Positions 1 through 15,991 of a DNA stretch of 64,000 bases are shown here, piece after piece. The translations under genes and the position numbers were made by a program. Source of the DNA: Pseudomonas fluorescens (lineage in GTDB: Bacteria; Pseudomonadota; Gammaproteobacteria; Pseudomonadales; Pseudomonadaceae). Position 1 is the stretch's first letter, and each line of letters begins with the position of its first letter. The DNA is taken from the NCBI RefSeq assembly GCF_900215245.1, contig NZ_LT907842.1:5952001-6016000 (forward strand), given 5' to 3'. The notes under the pieces were generated by a model that was not told the origin of the DNA, made no database searches, and saw only the letters and a list, made by a program, of their open reading frames with translations.

Positions 1-7542
<7,542 letters not shown>

Positions 7543-7597
7543 TTCTTGGAGTCCGGAGCAATAGGCAGGAAGCACAAAGGCACGTCGTCCCTATAAA

Positions 7598-7620
7598 ACG
7601 AACCGGGCGGGGAAAAATTA
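7598..7620 (-). promoter_or_regulatory. Candidate PvdS iron-starvation promoter for the NRPS gene
   Basis: On the minus strand, GCTAATT is followed by a C-rich stretch and then CGT, with 15 bases between TAATT and CGT. This lies about 56 bases upstream of the NRPS start codon. The PvdS sigma-factor consensus is TAAAT, about 16 bases, CGT. The match is imperfect in the first half (TAATT) and one base short in spacing, so this is a candidate only. Confidence 0.45.
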
Positions 7621-7701
7621 GCGGGGGGTGGGGGGGCGTGGAGCGAGGTGTCATCAGGGGTTACATCAATCCTGGGAAAGCGACACAAAACCGAGCTAGC
7701 A

Positions 7702-7739
7702 TTGACGGACACCACTTTTTGCAACTACATTTAGTTACA
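7702..7739 (+). promoter_or_regulatory. hicAB promoter with overlapping palindromic operator
   Basis: A -35 hexamer TTGACG (7702-7707) and a -10 hexamer TACATT (7726-7731) are 18 bases apart, upstream of the hicA start at 7753. An inverted repeat covers the -10: TGCAACTA (7720-7727), four bases, TAGTTACA (7732-7739), arms 8 bp with one mismatch. A repressor bound here would block the promoter, as expected for HicB autoregulation through its DNA-binding C-terminus. Confidence 0.6.
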
Positions 7740-7752
7740 CGCAGGGATCGCC

Positions 7753-8004
7753 GTGTCAAAAAATGAAAAGCTGCTCGCCAAACTGCTCAACGAGCACATG
7801 GCCTTTACCTGGCCAGAGCTCGTAACGCTGCTGCATCGCTTGGGCTACACACAGATTGAAGGGGCTGGAAGCCGCGTCAAGTTCGACATCGGCGACCCCA
7901 GTGCAATGATCAGCTTGCACAAGCCTCACCCCGGCAACGAACTGAAACACTACATTCGGCGCCAGATCATCGAACAATTGAAATCAGGAGAACTGATTCA
8001 GTGA
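7753..8004 (+). CDS. hicA: HicA-family toxin (mRNA interferase)
   Basis: This 83-residue protein has the length and pattern of HicA toxins, small ribosome-independent mRNA endonucleases with a dsRNA-binding-like fold. The conserved glycine-rich segment GAGSRVKF (38-45) precedes a SLHKPHPGNEL stretch (54-64), where H56 or H59 is the likely catalytic histidine. The start is GTG 7753, since the nearby ATG at 7763 is out of frame, and an AGGGA ribosome site precedes it. The stop overlaps the start of hicB (GTGA), so the pair is translationally coupled. It is convergent with the MFS gene and divergent from the NRPS gene. Confidence 0.88.
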   Translation: MSKNEKLLAKLLNEHMAFTWPELVTLLHRLGYTQIEGAGSRVKFDIGDPSAMISLHKPHPGNELKHYIRRQIIEQLKSGELIQ

Positions 8005-8366
8005 ACAACCAACTGAAATACAACGGCTACATCGGCTCTATCGAAGCCAGCCTCGAAGACAACTGCCTGTTCGGCAAGATTCTGTTTATCAAGGCGCTGG
8101 TCAGTTACGAAGGGAAAACCGTCGCAGAGTTGGACGCTGCGTTCCGTGAGGCCGTCGATGACTACCTCGCGACATGCCACGCGCTGGGGCAAACGCCAGA
8201 GAAGCCTTGCAAGGGCTCATTCAACGTACGGGTCGGCCATGACCTGCACTTGGCAGCGGCACTGGCGGCCACACGTAAAAAAGTCACGCTCAATGACCTG
8301 ACACGCCAGGCGTTGAATGAGTTTTTGCAACATCACTGCGCAGAACCGCTATCGGTGCTCGGTTGA
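8001..8366 (+). CDS. hicB: HicB-family antitoxin
   Basis: This 121-residue partner of HicA has an N-terminal HicB-like RNase H-fold domain (about 1-85). It contains the family pattern ALVSYEGKTVAEL, then FREAVDDYLATC. A C-terminal ribbon-helix-helix segment follows (about 78-112, FNVRVGHDLHLAAALAA then LNDLTRQALNEFL) and would bind the operator at 7720-7739. It starts at GTG 8001 inside the hicA stop. The 3' end overlaps the 3' end of the convergent MFS gene by 18 bp. Its role is to neutralise HicA and repress the operon; this is family knowledge, not shown here. Confidence 0.9.
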   Translation: MNNQLKYNGYIGSIEASLEDNCLFGKILFIKALVSYEGKTVAELDAAFREAVDDYLATCHALGQTPEKPCKGSFNVRVGHDLHLAAALAATRKKVTLNDLTRQALNEFLQHHCAEPLSVLG

Positions 8367-9539
8367 CGGTCCCAACCGCCGATACCCCAGCGCAGCGGCG
8401 CCCAACACAATTGCACCGGCCGCCAACGCCACCCAAAACCCGCTGGTAGCGCCGAAATGATCAATCATCCAACCGGAGCTGGCAGCGCCAATGGCCACGC
8501 CGATGCTCAGGCCGGTGATCAGCCAGGTCATGCCTTCGGTCAGGCGGCTGGGTGGCACGACCTGCTCGACCAGGGCCATGGAGACGATCAGGGTCGGGGC
8601 GAAGAACAAACCGGAAACAAAGATCGCTACCGCCAACCCGGTGATATTGGTCACCAGCAGTAACGGTAAAGTGGTCAACGCGGTTGCCACGCCGCAGAAC
8701 AGAAACTGGCGGGGCAACGGCGCCTTGAGCTTGAGGGTGCCAAATGCCAAGCCCGCCAGACACGAACCGATGGCATATACCGACAGCACGATGCTTGCCG
8801 CCGCCGGTTGGCCCTGGTGCTGGGCGAACGCCACGCTGACCACGTCCACGACGCCGACGATCACGCCCATGGCCAGCAGCAGGATCATCAGGATCAGCAC
8901 CGAAGGCGAAGCGATCAGCCAACCGCCGTGATGCGTGGTGTGCGCATGCACAGGGGGTTCTGTCGCGCGTTGCAGCACGAAGGTCGTGACCCCCACGGCC
9001 AGCAACACGGCTGCGGCCAACGGCCCGGCCTCCGGAAAAAGCACGACACACAGGCCTACCGAGATCGGCGGGCCGATGATAAAGCACACCTCATCCAGCA
9101 CCGACTCCAGGGCAAACGCGGTTTGCAGCCTCGGCTGACCGCGCAACAACGCGGTCCAACGTGCCCGCACCATGGCCGACATGTTCGGCATACAGCCGGC
9201 CAGGGCGGCGAACAGGAACAAGGTCCAGTTCGGCGCCTGCAAGCGCGTGCACAGCAACAACAGCAACAACGCCCCGCCACCGATCATTGCGGCGATCGGC
9301 AGTACCTTGCCCTGGCTGTGCCGGTCTACCAGCCGCGACACCTGCGGCGCGCAAAACGCCGTTGCCAGGGCGAACACCGCCGCCACCGCGCCCGCCAGGC
9401 CATAGCCACCCTGTACTTGCGAAAGCATGGTAATCAGGCCGATACCGGTCATCGATATCGGCATGCGCGCCAGCATGCCCGCCAAGACAAAAGCCCTGCT
9501 ACCTGGGACCTGGAATAACTCGGCATAGGGATTTGCCAT
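8349..9539 (-). CDS. MFS exporter (drug:proton antiporter type)
   Basis: A 396-residue inner-membrane protein with about 12 hydrophobic segments. The MFS loop after the second helix appears as APQVSRLVDRHSQGKVLP. The start at 9539 (MANPYAELF) is preferred because AGGAAGAGG lies just upstream, while the longer frame to 9635 runs through the operator region. It is divergent from a TetR regulator, with two identical palindromes between them, so it is probably a regulated efflux pump. The substrate cannot be read from the sequence. Confidence 0.85.
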   Translation of the reverse strand: MANPYAELFQVPGSRAFVLAGMLARMPISMTGIGLITMLSQVQGGYGLAGAVAAVFALATAFCAPQVSRLVDRHSQGKVLPIAAMIGGGALLLLLLCTRLQAPNWTLFLFAALAGCMPNMSAMVRARWTALLRGQPRLQTAFALESVLDEVCFIIGPPISVGLCVVLFPEAGPLAAAVLLAVGVTTFVLQRATEPPVHAHTTHHGGWLIASPSVLILMILLLAMGVIVGVVDVVSVAFAQHQGQPAAASIVLSVYAIGSCLAGLAFGTLKLKAPLPRQFLFCGVATALTTLPLLLVTNITGLAVAIFVSGLFFAPTLIVSMALVEQVVPPSRLTEGMTWLITGLSIGVAIGAASSGWMIDHFGATSGFWVALAAGAIVLGAAALGYRRLGPSTEHR

Positions 9540-9599
9540 CCTGCTTAACCTCTTCCTTTGCGCCTTCAAACTTGCTATCTGCAGTGATCGAGGCAAAAT

Positions 9600-9648
9600 A
9601 CATACGGTGCGTATGTGGCAGAGCATGCGTAACATACGCAGCGTATGT
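9600..9648. promoter_or_regulatory. Twin TetR operators between MFS and tetR genes
   Basis: Two identical inverted repeats, ACATACG-N3-CGTATGT, lie at 9600-9616 (spacer GTG) and 9632-9648 (spacer CAG). They are exactly 32 bp (three helical turns) centre to centre, between divergent MFS and tetR-type genes. Two same-face sites of this kind fit cooperative binding by the TetR regulator and control of both promoters. Confidence 0.85.
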
Positions 9649-9681
9649 CAATCACTCAACAGCCCAAGGCGAGCCTTATCG

Positions 9682-10275
9682 ATGAGCCGAGCCCGTACCG
9701 AAATGATCGAAGAAACCCGCGCCCGGCTGATCGCCAGTGCCCGCGAGGCCTTCGCCACGCAAGGGTACGCCAACACGTCGATGGATGATTTTACCGCGCG
9801 CGCCGGCCTGACTCGCGGCGCGTTGTACCACCACTTCGGTGACAAGAAAGGTGTGTTGGCCGCGGTGGTCGCGCAACTCGACAGTGAGATGGACGCACGC
9901 TTGCAGCACATCACCGAACAGGCCCAGGACCCCTGGCGCGGTTTTTGTGATCGCTGCCAAGCCTATCTGCGCATGGCCCAGGAGGGCGAGATCCAACGCA
10001 TTGTGTTGCAGGATGCGCCCGCCGTATTAGGCGACACCGGGTCCCAACACCATTGTGTGGAGTCGTTGCGCCAATTGCTGGAGGCGTTGATGCAGACCGG
10101 TGCCATCCTGCAAGCCCCCAGCGTCGCGCTGGCTCAATTGATCAATGGCAGCCTGGTCAATACCGCGTTGTGGATCGCCCGCGATGAACACCCGGGCGAA
10201 CGCCTGGAAGAAGGCCTGCTGGGCCTGGAGCTTTTGCTGCAAGGCCTGAGGCAGCCGATCAGACTAACCGTTTGA
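9682..10275 (+). CDS. TetR-family transcriptional repressor
   Basis: A 197-residue regulator. The N-terminal TetR helix-turn-helix (about residues 10-55) includes ARLIASAREAFATQGYANTS and the recognition part LTRGALYHHFGDKK. The rest is the variable ligand-binding helical domain. I take ATG 9682 (MSRARTEMIEE); the longer frame from 9607 starts inside the operators and is unlikely. It probably represses itself and the divergent MFS gene through the palindromes at 9600-9648. Its 3' end overlaps the convergent MATE gene by 17 bp. Confidence 0.88.
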   Translation: MSRARTEMIEETRARLIASAREAFATQGYANTSMDDFTARAGLTRGALYHHFGDKKGVLAAVVAQLDSEMDARLQHITEQAQDPWRGFCDRCQAYLRMAQEGEIQRIVLQDAPAVLGDTGSQHHCVESLRQLLEALMQTGAILQAPSVALAQLINGSLVNTALWIARDEHPGERLEEGLLGLELLLQGLRQPIRLTV

Positions 10276-11614
10276 TCTGCTTGTGCCGCCATACCAGCCG
10301 ATAATAGGCGGTCTGCAGCACGAGCATCGCCAGATACGTCACCGGAAACGCCATCCATACCCCTTCGAGGCCGAAGTGCGCATTGAACAGGTACGCCATC
10401 GGCAGCTCCACGCAGAGTACGCAAAAGATCGAAATCGCGACCGGCATCAACACCACGCCGCTGGCGCGCATGATCCCGCCGATCACGGCCTGGAAGCCAA
10501 ATACCAGAACGCTCCACAGCATGATATGCAGCAAGTGCTCAGCCTTGATCCGCGCTGCGTCGTCAGTGATGAACAGGCCCAGCAGCCAGTGCGACAGCAG
10601 GTAACCGAGCAGAATCAGGCCGCCGGTGAGGCAAATGTTGATCAACAACCCGGTGCGCAGGATCGGCCCGATGCGCTCCAGGCGCCCGGCGCCAATCGCC
10701 TGTGCGCCGAGGATCGATGCCGTTATCGCAATCGACAGCGCCGGGAATTGCACATAGTTGACGATCTGCGTCACCGCACCATAGGCCGCTGTAGCCTGGG
10801 AGCCATGACTGTTGACCAAGGCCAGAATGACCAGCTCCGACAGCGACAGCACCACCATCTGTAAACCGGTCGGTAAGCCGATACGCAGGACTTTGCCGAG
10901 GATGACCCGGTCCAGGCGCAATGCCGCAAACAGTTCACGGTCCGGCGCCATCACATGGTGTTTATGGCGCAGGCGCAGGATCAGAAACAGCATGGCCAAG
11001 GCATTACCGACCAGGCCCGCATACACCGCACTCTGGATGCCCATGGGTGGCAGGCCGATCCAGCCGCGAATCAGCGCCGGCGTCAGCAGCAGGCCGACCA
11101 GGGTCGAGACCATCAGCGCCAGCAGCGGTGAAATCGTGTCGCTGACGCCGCGCAGTAGCTGGGTGTAGAGGATGAAGACCAACAGCAGCGGCATGATCAG
11201 CATCATTGCCTGGGCATACCCCACCGCATCGTCGAGTACGTCGACCGGTGTCCCTAACGCCTGCAATGCCGGGCGCGCGAACAAACTCCCGAGAACTGCC
11301 GCGATCAACCCCACCAGCGCTCCGAGTGTCAGGGTTGCACCGGTAATCACCTTGACCAGCCCCGTTTCCTGGGCGCCCCACGCCTGGCCGATCAGCACCG
11401 AAGCCCCTGCCCCGAGGCCTATCACCAAGGCAATAAAGAAAAACACGATGGGGAACATTCCCGACACCGCCGCCAACGCCTGGGTGCCCAGCATTTGCCC
11501 AACATAGATGCCGTTGAGGGTGCCGGAGAAGCTTTGCAGAAAGTTGGACAGCACCATCGGTGCCAGAAAAATCAGGTAGATCTGCCACAGCGGCCGTTGT
11601 TGAGTAACTTGCAT
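10259..11614 (-). CDS. MATE-family multidrug efflux transporter
   Basis: A 451-residue membrane protein with about 12 hydrophobic segments in two homologous halves, as in the NorM/DinF (MATE) family, which exports cationic drugs with Na+ or H+. Family-like segments include the early FLAPMVLSNFLQSFSGTLNG and the later RIGLPTGLQMVV at the start of the second half. The start at 11614 (MQVTQQRPLWQ) is preferred over 11656, which would run into the DUF2239 gene. The stop lies inside the end of the convergent tetR gene. Substrate unknown. Confidence 0.87.
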   Translation of the reverse strand: MQVTQQRPLWQIYLIFLAPMVLSNFLQSFSGTLNGIYVGQMLGTQALAAVSGMFPIVFFFIALVIGLGAGASVLIGQAWGAQETGLVKVITGATLTLGALVGLIAAVLGSLFARPALQALGTPVDVLDDAVGYAQAMMLIMPLLLVFILYTQLLRGVSDTISPLLALMVSTLVGLLLTPALIRGWIGLPPMGIQSAVYAGLVGNALAMLFLILRLRHKHHVMAPDRELFAALRLDRVILGKVLRIGLPTGLQMVVLSLSELVILALVNSHGSQATAAYGAVTQIVNYVQFPALSIAITASILGAQAIGAGRLERIGPILRTGLLINICLTGGLILLGYLLSHWLLGLFITDDAARIKAEHLLHIMLWSVLVFGFQAVIGGIMRASGVVLMPVAISIFCVLCVELPMAYLFNAHFGLEGVWMAFPVTYLAMLVLQTAYYRLVWRHKQIKRLV

Positions 11615-11639
11615 GGTGGTTCGAGTCCCGGAATTATTG

Positions 11640-12212
11640 TTAGACGGGGAAAGCATTGCGCGACAGCCAGGCCAGGTAAGTCTGCACGTCTACCGGCCAA
11701 TGCGCGACCTTGCGCGAAAAGTCGGCCGCATCCTCAGCGAACAGCGCGCGTGAAGCGTCTTCAAAACCCGGCAAGTTACCGCCGATGGCGCTCATGAAAC
11801 GGTAGCTGGCCTCTTTGGCCTGGCGCAGTTGATCACGGGAGGCGCTGGCGGTGCGCGCCTCATCCACCAACCGGCGTAAGGCCGCTGAAGCGCCACCGCG
11901 TTGCTCGCCCAGCCACGCCCAATGGCGAGGCAGCAAAGTGACCTCCCGCGCGACCACGCCCAGCTTTGGGCGACCGACCGAGGGGGCGGTGGGCGGCTCG
12001 TCATCGGTTTCAGCCTGGGCCGGTTGCTCTGGCGCGTAACCGAGTGGCCACGGGTAATCGACCTGGGTGCCGGTAGCGTCGTCGAACACCAGGAAGCTGC
12101 CCATCGGCAGATCAAGGCCTGCCAAAACAGTCGCCACCTCGGGATAACTACCGGTGGCCACGCGCTGCTGGCGGACAAAAGCGGTGCAACGGGGAGTGTT
12201 TTGCGTCGACAT
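11640..12212 (-). CDS. DUF2239 family protein
   Basis: A 190-residue soluble protein that I recognise as DUF2239, a family without known function. It has a beta-rich N-terminal half (about 1-70, FLVFDDATGTQVDYPW), a linker rich in Pro, Ala and acidic residues (about 65-85), and a helical C-terminal half with VTLLPRHWAWL and GGASAALRRLVDEAR, which resembles a small ribbon-helix-helix-like segment. ATG 12212 is chosen over TTG 12215. The promoter region holds a strong inverted repeat (12221-12248). It lies 25 bp upstream of the MATE gene and may be cotranscribed with it. Confidence 0.75.
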   Translation of the reverse strand: MSTQNTPRCTAFVRQQRVATGSYPEVATVLAGLDLPMGSFLVFDDATGTQVDYPWPLGYAPEQPAQAETDDEPPTAPSVGRPKLGVVAREVTLLPRHWAWLGEQRGGASAALRRLVDEARTASASRDQLRQAKEASYRFMSAIGGNLPGFEDASRALFAEDAADFSRKVAHWPVDVQTYLAWLSRNAFPV

Positions 12213-12220
12213 CAATTATT

Positions 12221-12248
12221 ATCCGGGTGTTATTTGTTTTACCCGGAT
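12221..12248. promoter_or_regulatory. Inverted repeat upstream of the DUF2239 gene
   Basis: ATCCGGGT (12221-12228) and ACCCGGAT (12241-12248) are perfect 8-bp inverted arms separated by 12 AT-rich bases, starting 9 bp upstream of the DUF2239 start codon. The surroundings are unusually AT-rich (TATTA flanks on both sides). It looks like an operator rather than a terminator, because there is no T-run. The regulator is unknown. Confidence 0.55.
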
Positions 12249-12252
12249 CATA

Positions 12253-13236
12253 TTAGGCGTCATTTTCCAGCGTGCAAGGCGATTGTCGTGAAACATGCAA
12301 ACGCTCGCCGTGCAGCGTCGCGCGCATCCTTTGCACCGTGGGGTCACTGAGCAAGCACTCGGCAATCGCCGGTTCCAGTTCTACCCGCAGGCGTCGGCCC
12401 AGCGCGCGTGCGCCAAACCGTGCATCGTGCCGGCGACACAGCCACATTCTCGCCGGCGCATCCACGCTTAACGAGCGCTGATGCGCCGCCAAGCGTTGGT
12501 TGAGTTTCTCAAGCTCCACCTCCAACAGCGCGTCCAGCCAGCGGCTGTCGATAGGTTCGAACATCAGGATGCGGTCGATACGGTTGAGAAACTCGGGTTC
12601 GAAGTGGCTGTGCAACGCGTCTTCCAGCACCGCCGCCTCATTCCGCACAAAGACGCGCAGCAAGCGCCGCCAGCCCTGGGCAAACCGCTGACGATGACGA
12701 CGTGCCTGTGGCGCGCCGATATTGCTGGTCATGAAGATCAGGCTGTTGCGAAAGTCCAGGGTGCGCGTGCCACCGGCCAACGTCAGCTGACCGTTTTCCA
12801 GAATGCCGAGCAAGCTGCGCACCACTTCCTGGCTGGCTTTCTCCAGTTCATCGAACAACACGATACCGGGGCGACTGTAGGTGCCTTGGATCAACTCGCT
12901 GTTGAACAGGCTGATGCCTTCCTTGCTGCCTACATACCCCGGTGGCGCGCCAGTGAGCGCGGCGGCGTAATGTTCCTGGGCCAGGGTGTGCATGTCGATC
13001 CGGCAAAAGCCGTCGGTGCGACCGTGCAACGCCTGGGCAAGCAGGCGCACGATTTCAGTTTTGCCGACGCCGGTCGGCCCCATGAACAAGTTGACGCTCA
13101 AGGGGCGGTCACGCTCACCGATATCAGCCTTGACCACCCTGAGCAAGCGCTCAACCTCGGCCAGCGCGGCCTCCTGCCCAACAATACGGCTACGCAGCAA
13201 CGCCATCACCTGGGCCGGTTCAAAGGTAAAGCGCAT
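12253..13236 (-). CDS. amiB: AmiB, ClpB-like AAA+ ATPase of the amidase operon
   Basis: A 327-residue protein equivalent to a single second AAA+ module of ClpA/ClpB. Walker A is GPTGVGKT (53-60), a GYVG pore loop sits at 100-103, Walker B is IVLFDE (125-130), FLNRID carries the arginine finger, and a C-terminal FGARALGRRL segment forms sensor 2. It has no Clp N-domain and no first AAA module. It follows amiE after 3 bp, the same order as amiE-amiB in the P. aeruginosa amidase operon, where AmiB is a Clp-related ATPase. Its action is not established; help with folding or assembly of amidase, or energising uptake, are guesses. Confidence 0.82.
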   Translation of the reverse strand: MRFTFEPAQVMALLRSRIVGQEAALAEVERLLRVVKADIGERDRPLSVNLFMGPTGVGKTEIVRLLAQALHGRTDGFCRIDMHTLAQEHYAAALTGAPPGYVGSKEGISLFNSELIQGTYSRPGIVLFDELEKASQEVVRSLLGILENGQLTLAGGTRTLDFRNSLIFMTSNIGAPQARRHRQRFAQGWRRLLRVFVRNEAAVLEDALHSHFEPEFLNRIDRILMFEPIDSRWLDALLEVELEKLNQRLAAHQRSLSVDAPARMWLCRRHDARFGARALGRRLRVELEPAIAECLLSDPTVQRMRATLHGERLHVSRQSPCTLENDA

Positions 13237-13239
13237 GCC

Positions 13240-14283
13240 CTACCCCGCTGTTTTTTCTGTCCCGCCATGGGGCAACTGCCCCACCGGGCACTCGGCGACG
13301 CCCAGCGTGCTGCGGGTGATTTTCTCGACGTTCTCCTGGGCTTTTTGCGCGTCCAGCACCCAGGTGCGGTAGAACTCGAAGGGGCAGTCGGCCACCCCCT
13401 TGTCGCCATCGCCAGAGGCATGCATACCGGTGTAGCCACGGTGCAACAGCTTGAACAAGTGATTCTGCGACTGGTCGTTGGCCCGCGCATCACGGATCTG
13501 TGACACAGAAAGCTGGGCGTACTGAATGCCCATCTCTTCCTCGCCGCACTCGCCCAATGTGCGCCCATCAAAGCCGATGATCGCTGAGTGACCGAAGTAC
13601 GAATACACCCCGTCGAACCCTGCCGCATTCGCCACCGCCACGTAGCAGTTATTCGCCCAGGCCATGCTCTTGGACATCTGCACCTGCTGCTCCTTGGCCG
13701 GGTACATGTAGCCCTGGCAGCGCACGATCAATTCGGCGCCCTTCATCGCACAGTCGCGCCAGATCTCCGGGTAATTGCCGTCGTCGCAGATGATCAGGCT
13801 GATCTTCATGCCTTTGGGCCCCTCGCACACATAGGTGCGATCCCCCGGATACCAGCCTTCGATAGGGCACCAGGGAATGCACTTGCGGTAACGCTGCACG
13901 ATTTCGCCGAGGTTATTGATCAGCACCAAGGTGTTGTAAGGCGCCTTGCGGGGGTGTTCTTCGTGACGCTCACCGGTCAGGGAAAACACGCCCCACGTAT
14001 TGGCCTGACGGCACGCCGCCGAGAAAATCGCCGTCTCTTCGCCGGGAATACTCGCGGCGGTGGCCATCATCTCGTCGTGGTCGTACATGATGCCCATGGT
14101 GCTGTATTCCGGGAACACCACCAGGTCCATGCCTGGCAGGCCCTGCTTCATGCCGAGAATAATCTCGGCAATTTTCTGCGCGTTATCGATCACCTCGGCC
14201 TTGGCGTGCAGGCGCGGCATCTTGTAGTTCACCACCGCGACACCGACGGTGTCCGGGCTGCTGGAAATATCGCCATGACGCAT
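13240..14283 (-). CDS. amiE: Aliphatic amidase AmiE (EC 3.5.1.4)
   Basis: A 347-residue nitrilase-superfamily enzyme that hydrolyses short aliphatic amides (acetamide, propionamide) to acid and ammonia in the cytoplasm. The catalytic triad sits at the classic positions: E59 (VVFPEYS), K134 (RYRKCIPW) and C166 (LIICDDGN). The length is one residue longer than the P. aeruginosa enzyme as I remember it. It lies 15 bp after fmdB and 3 bp before amiB, so one operon fmdA-fmdB-amiE-amiB is likely. Unlike P. aeruginosa, no amiC, amiR or amiS follows. Confidence 0.95.
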   Translation of the reverse strand: MRHGDISSSPDTVGVAVVNYKMPRLHAKAEVIDNAQKIAEIILGMKQGLPGMDLVVFPEYSTMGIMYDHDEMMATAASIPGEETAIFSAACRQANTWGVFSLTGERHEEHPRKAPYNTLVLINNLGEIVQRYRKCIPWCPIEGWYPGDRTYVCEGPKGMKISLIICDDGNYPEIWRDCAMKGAELIVRCQGYMYPAKEQQVQMSKSMAWANNCYVAVANAAGFDGVYSYFGHSAIIGFDGRTLGECGEEEMGIQYAQLSVSQIRDARANDQSQNHLFKLLHRGYTGMHASGDGDKGVADCPFEFYRTWVLDAQKAQENVEKITRSTLGVAECPVGQLPHGGTEKTAG

Positions 14284-14298
14284 AACAACACTCCTGGT

Positions 14299-14646
14299 CT
14301 AGTGACTGATCATCCACGGCCGTGGCCCGGTCCGGGTCTTGAGGCCCAACGGGTTAGCCTTACTCGGTTCCACCGGCTTGCTGGTACCGCAGCAGCTGCA
14401 ACCCGCGGGGTGCCGTCGGCTTTCCTGGTACTCACCGACGGTTTGCGGCGCGTGGGCGCTGCGTTCGTTGCCGGCGATCGCCTTGCGCTGGTTGGCCGAC
14501 AGGGTCTGCAACGCCGGCGCCGACACCCTCAGTTGCCCGCCCGGCCCGTCACAGTAGGGGCACTGGCTGGGTGCGTGGCGCTGGGCGATTGGCCGCAGCA
14601 GGGTGAACGTGCCGCACGCTGGACAAGCGTATTCGTAGGTCGGCAT
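14299..14646 (-). CDS. fmdB: FmdB-family zinc-ribbon protein
   Basis: A 115-residue protein. It starts MPTYEYACPACG and continues with CPYC, giving the CxxC...CxxC zinc ribbon typical of FmdB, described as a putative regulator in the formamidase operon of Methylophilus. A further CSCC motif lies in the C-terminal third, so a second metal site is possible. It starts 2 bp after the fmdA stop and is certainly cotranscribed. Its function in formamide and amide use is not established. Confidence 0.85.
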   Translation of the reverse strand: MPTYEYACPACGTFTLLRPIAQRHAPSQCPYCDGPGGQLRVSAPALQTLSANQRKAIAGNERSAHAPQTVGEYQESRRHPAGCSCCGTSKPVEPSKANPLGLKTRTGPRPWMISH

Positions 14647-14648
14647 GG

Positions 14649-15878
14649 CTACAGGTCCGGGGCGATGGGCAGATCGATACTGCCGTCGAGGAATTTCGTC
14701 GGCCCGTTGGCGTTGGGGTTGATGTCGAACTCGAAGATTTCCGTCGGCAACCACAAGGTGGCGCAAGCGTTTGGAATGTCCACCACGCCGCTGATGTGCC
14801 CCTGCACCGGCGCCGATCCGAGCAATGCGTAACCCTGGGCCGGCGAGTAGCCGAACTTGGTCAGGTAGTTGATCGCATTCAGGCAGGCCTGACGGTAGGC
14901 GACGTTGACGTCCAGGTAGTGCTGCTGGCCTTGCTCGTCCACCGAGATGCCTTCGAAGATCAGATAGTTCTTGTAGTTCGGAGTGATCGGGCTCGGTTTG
15001 AATACCGGGTTCTTGATCCCGTACTTGGCCATGCCGCCCTTGATCAGCTCGACTTTCATATGCACCCAGCCGGCCATTTCGATGGCGCCGCAAAAGGTGA
15101 TTTCGCCGTCGCCCTGGCTGAAGTGCAAGTCACCCACCGACAACCCGGCACCGTTGACATAGACCGGAAAGAAGATCTTCGAACCGCGGGACAAATCCTT
15201 GATATCGCAGTTACCGCCATGTTCACGCGGCGGCACTGTGCGTGCGCCGGTCGCAGCGGCGGCATCGCGCGCCGGGCCCTTGAGCTTGCCCATATGCGCG
15301 GTGGCCGCCAGCGGCGCATTCGCCAGCGGCGGCACGCGGGTCGGGTCGGTGTCGATCAATTGCTGCTCGCGGCGGTTCCAGTCGGCGAGCATCACCGGGT
15401 CGGGCAGGCACCCGATCAGGCCGGGATGGATCAGGCCGGCAAAGTTAACCCCCGGAATGTGCCGCGAGCTAGTGAACATGCCCTTGAAGTCCCAGATGGC
15501 TTTTTGCGCGCTGGGGAAATGATCGGTGAGGAAACCACCGCCGTTCTGCCGCGAGAAGAAACCGTTGAAGCCCCACTGCGAATCGGCCTTGGCGCCGATG
15601 TCGAGCAAGTCCACCACCAGCAGGTCGCCCGGCTCGGCGCCGTGCACACCCACCGGGCCGGAGAGGTAATGCACGGTGGACAGGTCCACATCACGCACAT
15701 CGCTGGCGTCGTCGTTGTTCTTGATCGCACCGGCGGTCCAGTCGTAGGTCTCCAGGATGAAGTCATCGCCGGGCTTGACCCAACAGGCCATCGGGATATC
15801 CGGGTGCCAGCGGTTATGGATATTTTCGTTTTCGGTGACAGGCTGGTTGAGGTCGACTTTGATCAGCGTTTCGGTCAT
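14649..15878 (-). CDS. fmdA: Formamidase/acetamidase FmdA
   Basis: A 409-residue enzyme of the FmdA/AmdA family, hydrolysing formamide or acetamide to the acid and ammonia. Family-typical segments include HNRWHPDIP, GPVGVHGAEPGDLLVVDLLDI and GDLHFSQGDGEITFCGAIE. Length fits the family. It heads the probable operon fmdA-fmdB-amiE-amiB, and its promoter carries TACGT-N6-ACGTA (15946-15963), shared with urtA. With AmiE it would release ammonia from amides imported by the neighbouring ABC transporter. Confidence 0.93.
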   Translation of the reverse strand: MTETLIKVDLNQPVTENENIHNRWHPDIPMACWVKPGDDFILETYDWTAGAIKNNDDASDVRDVDLSTVHYLSGPVGVHGAEPGDLLVVDLLDIGAKADSQWGFNGFFSRQNGGGFLTDHFPSAQKAIWDFKGMFTSSRHIPGVNFAGLIHPGLIGCLPDPVMLADWNRREQQLIDTDPTRVPPLANAPLAATAHMGKLKGPARDAAAATGARTVPPREHGGNCDIKDLSRGSKIFFPVYVNGAGLSVGDLHFSQGDGEITFCGAIEMAGWVHMKVELIKGGMAKYGIKNPVFKPSPITPNYKNYLIFEGISVDEQGQQHYLDVNVAYRQACLNAINYLTKFGYSPAQGYALLGSAPVQGHISGVVDIPNACATLWLPTEIFEFDINPNANGPTKFLDGSIDLPIAPDL

Positions 15879-15945
15879 GGACTGGCTCCTGGACGGATGG
15901 CGTGGTGCGTTCGATCCAGTCTCGTGGAGCCGGGGGAAACGGGGA

Positions 15946-15963
15946 ATACGTTGGATGACGTAT
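15946..15963. promoter_or_regulatory. Candidate response-regulator site upstream of fmdA
   Basis: Inverted repeat ATACGT (15946-15951), six bases, ACGTAT (15958-15963), ending 68 bp upstream of the fmdA start. The same architecture, TACGT-N6-ACGTA, occurs 80 bp upstream of urtA at 21065-21080. Inverted TAC-type half-sites are usual for NarL/LuxR-type response regulators, and such a regulator is encoded at 24646-25311. Confidence 0.65.
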
Positions 15964-15991
15964 GAGTTTTTCAGAGCGGACGCAGAACGAC

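Noticed and set aside
9607-9681. N-terminal extension of the TetR regulator
   Set aside because: It would start inside the operator palindromes; ATG 9682 gives a normal TetR N-terminus.
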